From positions 49,570,697-49,634,696 of the forward strand of contig NC_133284.1 of assembly GCF_005239225.2 (NCBI RefSeq): 64,000 nt of DNA. The letters are read 5' to 3'. Positions 1-11,300 of the stretch are shown in pieces. The stretch comes from Populus alba. Lineage: Eukaryota > Streptophyta > Magnoliopsida > Malpighiales > Salicaceae. A program made the position numbers and the translations under genes. A model generated the notes under the pieces. That model ran no database searches. It was not told the origin of the DNA and saw only the letters and a program-made list of their open reading frames with translations. Positions within the stretch are counted from its first letter, which is position 1; each line of letters opens with the position of its first letter.

Positions 1-420
1 TACTAGACAAGGTAATTTGATAATTCAATTATCCGAAACTTAGTACTGAGAGATTTTATATCAAATCATATAAGAATTGACATGATTAAACTTGTTTAAT
101 CCATTTAAATCTCATAAAAGACTTGATTTAACTTTTAAAATAAATCATTAACTTGGATCCCATGAATTTGTAAATAAATCAATGATCAAAGAGAGGAGAT
201 ACAAGAAATCATCAACTCTAACTACAATGACTAACACAAGTCCCGATCAATGTTATTAATTAAACCCAACACAACTCGACAGATTAATTTGATAATTTAT
301 CGATCCGAAACCTAGTTCTAAAAAGATTTTATATAGAATCAAATAAGAATTGACCTAATTAAATTAACCATATTAAATTTCAGACAAGACTTGATTTAAT
401 TTTTGAAATAAATCTTAAAA
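1..420. repeat. Diverged tandem duplication, AT-rich
   Basis: Two diverged copies of one unit lie at about 1-180 and 277-420. Both contain an 'aatttgataat..atccgaaac' block, then 'agattttata', 'aagaattgac' and 'gacttgattta' in the same order. No coding potential is visible. It probably derives from an old transposable element, but I cannot assign a family. Confidence 0.6.
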
Positions 421-1490
421 TAATGTTGTGGATTAATATCTAATTCATAGCTTAGATGTTAATTTTAGCAAGTTTTATAACTATGTACACAACTGTTTTT
501 TTTTTTTTTTTTTTAAAAAAAAACGTTTTTCATCAACTTGTATTTATAAAGAAAACGGATAAAGTAGAGGGTGTCAATAATACATTAAGCTAATTAATTG
601 GCTTCTGTTTGTCTGGCGACCCACCTGCAGATTGGGTTGATGATGACAGTGTCGAAAGCCATTATTGTTAGTAGGAGAAGATGCTGATTGGTGTCTGTCT
701 AGCTAGTTATGGAGGTTAGCACAAGTCCATTAATGAATAGTTCATAGAGAACCAGATGCTCCCAATTTGGTTATAGTTATTTCTCCAACGTTATGGAATT
801 TTATCATGACAACATCATTGGTGGTTTGATGGCTTATGGCTATCTTAATGAAATGTTCTGCAAACGTGTAAGAAAACGAGGAATTGGTCTGTCTAGCTAG
901 TTATGGAATTGTTGTTATGGACTCAATTCAGAAAAAAAGAGGAATCATGTGATAACACAGTATTGAAAACCCTCCTCCAACAATGTAAATACAGGGAGCC
1001 TATATTATGTAATAAAACGCTGCCGTTTCTGGGAAAGCTCATGTAAATTCTAGGGAAACATCAAAATTAGCCACCGACGTGTTACTTAATTATCAATAAG
1101 TCCCAAACAAATATTTTATCGGTTAAAGTTTTGCTTATTTTGTGTAAAATATTTTATATTTAAAATATTTTTTAATGGTAAAATGACAGTAGAAAAAAAG
1201 ATAGTCATTGTGGTGATAGTGAAAGAAAAGATAGTTATAGTGAGATGACGATAATAATAGTGAAAAAGATGATGATGGTAAAGGAAAAGGGGAATGTTGG
1301 TTGTTAAATAGAGATAGTGATTGAAATAGTTGGATGATATTGTAAATTGATTATTATTCATAAAATATTTTATGAAATTTTATGAGTTGAAAATATTTAG
1401 AACTCACTTTAAATAAATTAAAAAAATATACATTAAAAGAATAACATATTAAACCCATGACCCATTAAAAATGATAGTAAAATATTTTAT
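421..1490. other. Intergenic, no gene seen
   Basis: AT-rich sequence with a poly-T/poly-A run near 487-530 and purine-rich stretches at 1190-1330. Open frames here are short and low-complexity. I see no gene, RNA or clear element boundary. Confidence 0.5.
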
Positions 1491-2345
1491 GGTTTGCTTT
1501 TAAAGCAAACCACGGAAACAATGGTTTGCTAACAATTAAAATGCTATTTATTGTTGGATCCCACGGTAATTCATGTTTGAAACGCAAGAGAAAGAAAAAC
1601 AGCTCTTTGTTGCTTCTTGCGCAGAGGAATCACACGAACAATGTAGCCATGCTTCATTGTTCGCGTGAATAGTGAAGCATGAAGACATTCTCCACTGTTC
1701 ACTGAACAATGTAGCCATACTCCACTGTTCTAGCCGGATCGGGTCCGGTTCAAAGCTAAAAATATATGGAACCGAGTTCGACCCAGTAAAATAAAAAAAA
1801 TTATTTTTATTTTTAATTGTGTTTTATTAAAAAAACTAGTGTTTAACATTATTCAATAACACTACATAAATTAGACGGAGATCGCTTGATGACGTAGCAT
1901 TTACAGAATTTGATTGCAATCTCAATTTTATTGCTGATTATATTTTACCTGATGTTGTTGCACGTTTAAGAAATCAAAAAAACTGTAGTCCTTGTTGGAT
2001 CTATTTCATACATAATGAAATTGTAGATAGTTTAATGGAATAATAAAAAATATTTTATATAAAGTATTATTTATTTCATGATGTAATAGTAATAGTTAAA
2101 TCTACAATATTTAAATTAAAAACCAACAATATTAATATATATATTTTTTAAAATTATTTTATAATTTCAATTTCAAAAGCATTCTTAATCAAACATATTA
2201 AATTATTTTTTGTTCAACCTCAATTTCAATCACAGTTTTAATCAAACATACAAATACCAAATCAACCTCAACAAAAAATATTTTATATAAAATAATTTTT
2301 TCAAATCACAATCATAAAAGCTACAATAATACCAAACAGACTAGT
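1491..2345. repeat. Probable transposable-element remnant(s)
   Basis: The stretch opens with a 21-nt palindrome at 1491-1511 ('ggtttgcttt' and its complement around one central base). It then has short repeats of 'acaatgtagccat' around 1640 and 1705, a pattern common in Salicaceae repeats. The right end ('aaagctacaataataccaaacag', about 2317-2340) resembles the terminus of the AT-rich MITE family seen again at 14.4, 24.6 and 25.5 kb. Boundaries and target duplications could not be fixed, so this may be more than one element. Confidence 0.35.
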
Positions 2346-2504
2346 ATTGCGTCGGTTTTCCTATCGTATACAGATAGAATTGGATCTGGGCTAGTGAATT
2401 AGCGATGAGGCCCAACACAATGGACCTTAGCCATGCAGCCCATATTCCCAAAGCCTAACCCACCTATTCTCTTGATAATTTAGTCAACCAAAACTCGATC
2501 TCCT

Positions 2505-2524
2505 ATTGGTCACTGCACGTCATT
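2505..2524 (+). promoter_or_regulatory. Candidate ER-stress element upstream of ERO1
   Basis: The sequence ATTGGTC-actg-CACGTCAT lies 345-364 bp upstream of the ERO1 start. The plant P-UPRE from BiP promoters is ATTGGTCCACGTCATC, so both halves are present but four bases separate them. ERO1 genes are typically induced by the unfolded protein response through bZIP28/bZIP60, which makes the match plausible. The spacing differs from the consensus, so function is inference. Confidence 0.3.
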
Positions 2525-2868
2525 TTCTCCTATTCAAAAACAGAGTCAACGCTATTGAACTTTCCATAACTCATTCAAACCGACACGCTCTCTCTCAAAA
2601 ATCCACTCTTCATATTGCCACCTGTATTTAAACCGATTGGGGCGTGTATTACACGTCTCCCATTGAAAATACGTTTTGTACTTTTTTTGACGAAATTAGT
2701 TATTTAATTCTTGCACACCGTTTAGAAGAAAACAAAGAAAACGCGCGGATTCTGTCTGTGTGCTGCTGAATTTGATTCACTGTTTTTTTCATTTAAATTC
2801 TAAAGAAAAAACATCTGGGTTTGCAGGCTTTAATCGAAACAGGATCTGGGTTTGTCTTAAATTTCGAA

Positions 2869-5800
2869 ATGGTGAAGTTCACAAAGAGCTTGAAGCCTAA
2901 ACAAGAAAACAAGAAAGAGAAAAGGAAATGGAGTTCATGGTGGTTGATTGGGGCGTCACTGGCAGTTGTATTAGCAGTGATTGCAGCTGGCACCGTGTCT
3001 CCGATGACTGCTTCAAAGATTGGTTCTTTGATTAGTAGCAATTACAAGTCATGTCAATGTTCTTCTGCTCAGGTACATTTTCATTGTTTCTAGTTTTGTC
3101 TGCTGATTTTGTTTGTGATTTGGTAATCATTTGGTGTTCTTTTTTGTGGGTTTTGTGTGTGTAGGATTCAGGGAAGTATAAGGGGATGATTGAGGATTGT
3201 TGTTGTGATTATGAGAGTGTAGATAGTGTTAATGGAGAGGTGTTGCATCCTTTGCTTCAAGAGCTTGTTACAACACCGTTTTTTCGGTATTTTAAGGTAA
3301 GGGTTTTCTGTTGTGTTATTTGGGGTTATGTGCTTTTAGTTTTATTGTGAGATATTTTGGTATAGCTGCCCATAGAAAAGAAATGATAAAGATTATGGCT
3401 TTTGCTGTAATTTTAATCAGAATCGAGTTAATGATTTCTTAGATGTGATGGTTAAATATCAATGCAACTGGAAATTAGTCTGTTTGGATACTGGTGATAG
3501 CCTGTCTTTGATTTTGGGAGAACATTTTTCCTGCTCCAATTTCTGTTTTGATGGAAACAATAGGTTTAGGCATAGACAGCTATCTACTTACGGATGGACT
3601 ATGTGTGACACATTGTTCACCGAATTGGCACCTTTATTGTGCTGAATTATTCAATATGATCTGCCACTATCAATTCAATAGCGGTCACTTTTAGTTTTAT
3701 TGTAAATGTTAAAAGGAGTCTTAGACCAAGGACCAGATACAAAATCACTTTTTTGTATTATTTCTGTTGGGAATTTCTTTGCATCTGGCTTCCATTTTCT
3801 TCTGTCAACTTTGGAACAATCCACCTGATCTGCGTAAATTTCAATTTTGACCGAGGCATTATCTAGCAACTGCATGTATAATGGTGCTGTTTCTGTATTA
3901 TTTTCTTTTGATGCGACTCTTTTCTGGGAGCCATTTTGATAGTGGGGAAGACATATGTTAAGGTTGATGATAGTATTTGTGTCTGGAAGTAATATTCAAT
4001 TAAATATAAACATCCACTTGTTCCATTTCTCACTGTATTGTGGATGTGTGCCCCTGTAATAGCTGATATAATTCTTTTATATATTCCTTTTCTGACATGA
4101 GATGCGTTTTACATATGGGAGGCTAAATTGTGGTGTGACTGCCCTTTCTGGCCGGATGATGGTATGTGCCGCTTGCGTGATTGCAGTGTCTGTGAATGCC
4201 CAGAAAATGAATTCCCTGAACCTTTTAAGAAGCCATTCCGCCGTGGTCTTTCAGCAGATGATCTGATGTGTCAAGAGGGAAAGCCACAGGCTGCTGTTGA
4301 TCGCACATTAGACAGTAGAGCTTTTAGAGGATGGATAGAGACAGATAATCCATGGACAAATGATGATGAGACGGATAATGGTAACTGCTGACTTTTTGGT
4401 GAATGCAGACTGAATAATTATCTTGGTTTTGAATCTTAAAGATGATGTAGTTCCGGTTTGTTTGTGCAGTGCACCGTACAAAAAGCAATAAATGGTGCAC
4501 TGCACAAACAAACAGTCCCATGGTATCTAGTTTTCTAGTGTATGGAAGGGGATCTAGTATTTAGAAATTATAAACAAAAAGCAACAAATTGTGCACCACA
4601 CAAACAAACTGTCCTATAGTATCTAGTTTTCTATTGTATGGAAGGGGATCTAGTATTTACAAATTATAAATTACAAGATAATTTCTTAGGCATCATTTCT
4701 GATCAACAAGACCATGAATACAGTTAGCTTCTGTCTAGTAAAAACTTGGTGAGGCCACCATTGGTTATTGAACTGCTATGTTTCCCAGTGGAATTTATTT
4801 ACACGTGTTATCTCTCCTTTTATGAAGATGTTATTTCTTATAGGAACATTGCAGAGACTGACTATTGAATTATCATGTGTAGGTGAGCTGACATATGTGA
4901 ATCTTCTACTGAATCCGGAGCGCTACACTGGTTATGCTGGTTCATCAGCTAGAAGAATATGGGATGCTGTTTACTCAGAGAATTGCCCAAAATGTGAGTC
5001 TATCTTTTTATGTCTTTGTGGATGCATTTACTGCTGGGAATCCCATGGGGTGCAGAATGATCAATATGATAAAATGTCTTAAAAACTAGGAGATATTTTA
5101 GTGAGTTAGTCAATTCATTAGACTAGGAGATAATTCATTAGTCAACATGCATGGTTCGAATTGAATTTTGTGCTTTTGAATTCATAAAGTTGGTTGAAGA
5201 TATTTTAGTGAATTAGACAATTCATTAAACTCTTACTCGAGGTGAAGGGTAGAGAAAAGTACTATATTCATCACTTTCTCATAGATATTCTCTTGTCTTC
5301 TGTTTCCCTCATATATGAAAGTCACTATGCATTTCCTGTGATAGGTGGTGAACATCTACACTTGTCCATGTTTGTATAAAAATTCCAATTCTGAATTTTG
5401 GTTTCTTTTCATTACTGATTAAATGACACCATTTATGTTCTTGCAGATGCATCTGGAGAGATTTGCCAGGAGAAAAAAGTATTATACAAATTAATATCTG
5501 GTCTCCACTCTTCCATTTCAATCCATATTGCTGCTGATTATCTTCTTGATGAGAGCACCAATAAGGTTTGATTTCTGTCTCATCCTACTCAACATTTTTT
5601 ATCTTGCCTTAATTTCTGTTTTGAATGTTCTCAACATAGTAACTGACTACACATACTGCATATTTCTTTCACCCTACATGTCTTTTACGTTCTTGAAGGT
5701 TCTTTCTGATGGAACCTTTTACCTTGTACAGTCATCTAAGAGTTAACTAAAAAGAGCATCATTTCCTAAGTTCTGTTATGCAGTTGAGAATATCTAGATA

Positions 5801-7054
5801 AGTAATTTATGAAACTTTTTAATAATCATGAAATGAACTCAATGAAAACCAATCCATCTATAATCAATTTTGTTGGATACTGACGCAGATTTTGTACATT
5901 TTCAGTGGGGTCAGAACCTGGAATTGATGTATGATCGTGTTCTAAGATATCCTGATCGTGTCAGAAACTTGTACTTCACATTCCTCTTTGTTTTGCGCGC
6001 CATGACTAAAGTGAGCACTGTAATATGTGCCTGGTTAATAATTTAAGACATATTGATATTGGAGTTTGTTGGGTGCATTTTACTCAAAATTTGTTGCAGG
6101 CAGCAGATTACCTGGAGCAGGCTGAGTATGACACCGGTAACAATATAGAGGACCTAAAGACACAATCTTTAGTGAGGCAGGTACTTTACAACCCCAAACT
6201 CCAAGCTGCTTGTCCTCTTCCATTTGATGAAGCTAAGTTGTGGCAAGGCCAAAGTGGACCTGAACTGAAGCAGCAAATTCAAAAGCAATTCAGAAATATT
6301 AGGTTCTCTCTCCGAGACTCAACTAATGGTTTATCTTGGAATAGAAAGCTCCTCTTATATATAGAAATCGATTTTCTTTATGCATTTTCTTAAGTTTCTG
6401 TTATTAAATTCTAGCTATGTTTATTTTTATAACAGTGAAATGTGATTCTGAAATATATAAAAATCTCTCCTAAATTTCTTGATTTTTTCCCTCTAGCTAG
6501 TTTATGATACTACTTTTTCTAGTTTGCTTCTTGTGCTTAACTAATTTATTATATACACATATTGCAGTGCATTGATGGACTGTGTTGGCTGTGAGAAGTG
6601 TCGACTTTGGGGAAAACTTCAGGTTCTTGGCCTTGGTACTGCATTGAAGATACTCTTTTCTGTTGATGGTCAAAATCAACCAAGCGAATCTGTGAGTTTT
6701 AGCATGTTCTGGATTTCATTTGTTTTACATACCAATAAAATCTCCAAATTTATCACTGTCTTGCAACCTGATAATTCTAATAGGGACCGCTCACTGAATG
6801 GGATTGATAAATCCAAATGTTACCACTGTCTAATATATATGCTTGAATTGCTGTCTATGCAGCCGCAACTTCAACGAAATGAAGTGATTGCGCTGGTGAA
6901 TTTGCTCAATCGGCTCTCAGAATCTGTCAAATTTGTACGTGAACAGGGTCCTTCAATCGAGAAGATCATGGAAAGACAGATATCAGATTCTTCTGAACCC
7001 AAGCATGGTAGTAAATGGCAGAGAGCAGGGGAGTCACTGTTTCAGCTGTGGTAA
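2869..7054 (+). CDS. ERO1: ERO1-type ER thiol oxidoreductase (complete, 9 exons)
   Basis: Endoplasmic reticulum oxidoreductin 1 is an FAD-dependent, membrane-associated lumenal enzyme that reoxidises protein disulfide isomerase and passes electrons to O2. Exons: 2869-3072, 3165-3296, 4122-4380, 4883-4993, 5447-5565, 5906-6010, 6100-6302, 6568-6691, 6863-7054. All introns are GT-AG and the phases agree, giving 482 aa (Arabidopsis AERO1 is about 470). A basic N-terminus is followed by a hydrophobic signal anchor at residues 22-45. Exon 3 encodes the plant Cys-rich shuttle region: CDC at 117-119, C128, C133, C136 and C138. The inner active site CVGCEKC is at 383-389. The start was chosen because the ATG opens the reading frame just before the basic leader and anchor. 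The gene converges on the kinesin downstream. A candidate stress element lies in the promoter. Every expected catalytic cysteine is present and I see no frameshift. Confidence 0.95.
4455..4514. repeat. Near-perfect hairpin in ERO1 intron 3
   Basis: Two 21-nt arms, 4455-4475 and 4494-4514, are complementary at 20 of 21 positions and enclose an 18-nt loop. The hairpin lies wholly in intron 3 of ERO1 (4381-4882). The right arm is also part of the 96-bp tandem duplication described separately. Confidence 0.8.
4480..4671. repeat. Two-copy tandem duplication, 96-bp period
   Basis: Copies at 4480-4575 and 4576-4671 share 'aaaaagcaa', 'caaacaaac', 'tatctagttttcta' and 'tatggaaggggatctagt' at a fixed 96-bp offset, with a few point differences. 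The repeat is intronic in ERO1. Confidence 0.85.
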
Positions 7055-8214
7055 TTCATTGGTTATCCTTCTACATTGTTTAAGGTTCATGGTAACAATG
7101 CCTGAAGCTGATAAACCCATGCTGTAACAATTTTGAAGACACAATTACAGTTATACATCCCCACATCGTTTAAAAGTACTAGGTCAGGATTTTGCAGAAG
7201 CACGGTTTTCCTGAGGAGTACAAGTCCATACACATGTAGGCATAAAAGAGTCTGGAGTAAACATGGTTTTTTAACATTTCAAATGTGGTGTCAAAGACGC
7301 CTGATGTACTTATTTATACATTTACCTGATTGGGCCTGTGGTTATTTTTCTCCCTCATTTTAAACAAAGAAAAGAAGCTCTCCCCCCCCCCTTCTCACTC
7401 CCCCTCCCCCCTCGAAGAAAAAAAGGAGTGCTATCCTAATCTGCTTAATTAGTTTCCTCTTGAATTTACCTGATGAATGCAGACACCATTTCCTGTGATC
7501 CAAAAACATGCTGCAGAGTGTTCCTTCAATTTCAATTTCGCATGGATAGGTTGCAATTACTTCCCCTCCAGCACCAACATTTGCATCGATGAATAATAAT
7601 TCTTCCACTAGAAAGTTTAACCCTCTGAACTGAATGGACCAACAGATGTGAAGTCACCCCTCTGCCTAGGCTTGGCTAAACGGGAAAGAGCTAAATTGAA
7701 CAGACATTGAACTATCGGTAAAAGCACACTATTAGTCTCTAAACTAAATTAGAGTTTGGACAGAAACTTAATTTTCATTGATGGTGGGTGGATTAAATTC
7801 GATCAAACAATGAGAACAAAAACTGATGACTTAATTTTTAGTGCAGAGACTAATAGTACTTTGACCAAATAGTTCAGGAGGTCGTGCACAATTTAGCCGC
7901 TAAATTCTATAAACAATCAAGAATGACTGTTACATCCCCATCAAAATCTAGTTTACCCTAAATATCTTCATCTTGAAGGGGCGATGGCATGTTCCTCGAG
8001 GAGAGTCCATATTTGTGGGTCCATCAGTCAGAGCGGACCGAACTATCTTCTCTATTTCTTCTTCAGGGCTGTCTCAAGTCTCAAGTACTCTTATGCTTTT
8101 CTTCTTCCTTGTCCTAACACATGGCAATACCATAAATCTTTCTTTACAGCAACATGCTGTGAGAACTAAATTCTCATGAAAACTGGAGCTGCAAGGAGCA
8201 CATTTCACTGACAA

Positions 8215-8249
<35 letters not shown>

Positions 8250-8392
8250 CTCACAACATTGACAGTTACAAGAATCAAACAGATGATTAGCATTATAAAT
8301 AATACACACCATAATCCTTTCTCTCCCTTCTATCATACAAGAAGGAAGGAAGCAGATTTAATGTCAGTTAATATCAGTTAGACATGTATAGA
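7055..8392. other. Convergent intergenic region with TA microsatellite
   Basis: This spacer separates the ends of ERO1 (+) and the kinesin (-) and must hold both 3' UTRs. It contains a C-rich tract at 7382-7412 and a (TA)n microsatellite at about 8218-8246. I found no gene in it. Confidence 0.6.
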
Positions 8393-11300
8393 TTAGATTG
8401 GAGTTCTTGCCACTGTTCCACTATTCCACCTCCTTTCCTTTTCTCCTAGCATCTGCTTCTGGTGAGTTTCCCTCATTCCTGCTCTTCTGCCATTCCCTAG
8501 CAATACTCTATGTGCCATCCTGCCTCGACTTCCAATAGAGACTCTAACTTTCTCCATCCCCACATTTATACCGCCTCTCCTCGTATGTTGCTGCATTGGG
8601 GACTTCATGTTAGCTTTCTTTTGAAGGCTTCGTTTCAACATGGTGTTTAGTCTCTTGGAGCCATTTCTGATTCCTTTAGGGCTGTCGCAATGTGTCTGCT
8701 TGTGCAAACAGTTTGTTTCAGTCCCTTCTGAATCTTGTTTCATATCCACTTGGCATAATAGAAATGAACTTGGTATACTTGGGAGTTGAACTAAACTCGG
8801 TATGCTTGGGAGTGGAATCATTGAGTTACGCCTTGGAGCTGGGGCTGCTAGGACCTGTCCTGCTGTTGTGCAAATCGAGGCTCTGCCAGTCCTCTTTGGC
8901 AATCGTGGTTGGTTAGCCATGTCAGGGTTGTTTTCTTTTTCAGTAGAATCAATCAACTTGACAATCCCATCTGTGGAGGGAAGGGGGATGGTGGATTTGT
9001 TGCTGGTGCTCCCCGCAAGTGGCTGAGTGGGATTTATCTGTTGTTTGTTCAATGCACCGTTTGCAGGTTCATTGTAATTCTTGTTACTCCCTAATATTCG
9101 ATTTGGAAGTGGTGGCCTAGGTGGTGCAATGATATGTTCTTCTTGCTGCTGTTTCATTTGCTGTTGCTGTTGCTGCTCAGCAATCTTTGTGTCCACGTGC
9201 TGACGTGCCAGCTTCCTTTCAACTAGTAGCTGTGCCTCCAGCTCCTTAACCTGCAAAATTTGACAAAAAAAAAAAAAAAACAGAATAGTAAGTTACCTAT
9301 TTTCCCGACATAATGAAAAGAAAACAATTTGGTGAACTGTTTTATAAATGAAGTTGCAATGGTTTCTGACAACCTATATATTACCTTATCTTGCAACATC
9401 ATATATTTAAGGTCCTTTTCTTTTGTCTTCAAATCCAAACCATTGATCGTATCCTCCATCTTCTTTATTTGAACATCTTTGCTTTTCAAATCTTGCTTTG
9501 ATTTCTCAGCCTTAACAGATACGAGAACCCATGAACATATAGGAAGTAGGAACAGTCAGTACTGAATCAATAGAAAGATGATAACCATAGATTGAGGTTA
9601 AATAAAGATCAGGGCATTTGAAGTATAAGTTATCAACATACCATCTGTTTGAATCTCAGAAGTTCAGCATTGTCCAACTGTCTCTTTGCAGGACCCAGCT
9701 CTATCCCTCTAACTCTGCTAGCAAAATTCAGCGAGCATAGAGTTTCACCAAGGTCATTCTCATTGGGACTGATCTGTACAAACATGAATGTCTTCGAATC
9801 TCCTCCTAAGAAATACAGATCCATTTATCAATTTACTCATTATACATGCATAACACCAAGTAAATCAACCTAAATTTGAATTTACTGCATGGTTCAGGTA
9901 GAAAAGTACCCAGGGAATCTTGAAGCAGGTGGGTGAGCTTGGAATTCCTGCACAGCAGGAAAAACATGTTATAAACATTTAAACTGAAGGTATGCAGATA
10001 GAAAAGTAACAAATCAAAGATTAGCTAATAATTTAATAACCTGAATGGGATGTGAGGGCTTTTAGTTGCAAGAGCAGATATGACATCACCAAGTGCAGAT
10101 AAGGATTTATTGATATTTTGAGTTTCCCTGAGCCGCTCTCCTTGCACTTCTGTTTTTGATATCCTCTCACTTCCTGCTAGGTCAACCAACCATAACTTGT
10201 TCTTTGTGCATTCCCCGTTCAATAAATTCTCTCCCTTTACCATAACACAATGTATACTGGATAAAGAGAGCACAGTTTCAAACATATTACGTAAATATCC
10301 AATATAGATATGACCTCAAATGGAGGATAGAGCCACGTACCAGTGGGATCGGCTGCTGTGCTCATTGGCATTGGTAGAGCCAATTGCTCTTGCATTACTA
10401 CCAGTTTGCAGAACTTCCCAAACCTCACTCATGTTGTGTACACGTGCTTCAACCAGCCCTGGGACATGATGTAGTCCTTCACCAGTTTGCCTTATTTCCA
10501 GCCTGCATTCATTATATTTATTAATTAGTTGAAGAAGCCAAGACTCCAATGCTTCAGTGAAACTGACACAAAGATGATAACACTGAGGATATAGACAAGT
10601 TGTTTGTTGATGAAATATCTCAATAATAATAATCTCAGGTAAACAATGAATTTTTTTATTATTATACTAAACACAACTTATTCTGAAAATTTCATATTAA
10701 ACTATTTTTTGGTATTGCATTGATTCATGGTTTGGAAGTATATAACAGTTAAAGATGAAGAAATATCCATTGAAATCATTGAAAGGAATTGAGTTTGTTT
10801 AAATCGTGTTGAAACTGCCAATCAAGTTTACAACAAATTTTACAAGAAAAGGGCAACAAGGAAATTGAACGCTCATAAGGCTAAAACCTTCTATACGAAT
10901 ATTGATATTATCAACTAAACAAGAGTAATATCATAATGTAACTGTGGTCTTGAAAAGAACCATTCACCAAGTAAACAAATTTTAGAAATCATAAAAAGAG
11001 AGTGGATAGAAATGACAAGGAATTCAGGATACCTCTTTGCAGCCACACCTGGCTGAGAGTCCGAGACCAGTAAATCTCGTATTTGCTCGTTATAAACTTC
11101 CAGAACACTTACAGATACATCGTATCGAAACAGCTTCTCTCGCTCCTTAATCATACGAAAAACTTGTTCAAGTGTCCTAAAATTTACTCCACGATCTTCT
11201 TCGGTACCCTCCATTGTAAAAGTTTTTCCAGTCCCGGTTTGTCCATATGCAAAAACACAGACATTGTACCCATCCAAAATTGAGCTAGCAAATGAAGCAG

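Noticed and set aside
1116..1361. 81-codon minus-strand frame
   Set aside because: Low-complexity His/Tyr/Thr/Ile sequence from GAT/GGT repeats, with no gene signals around it.
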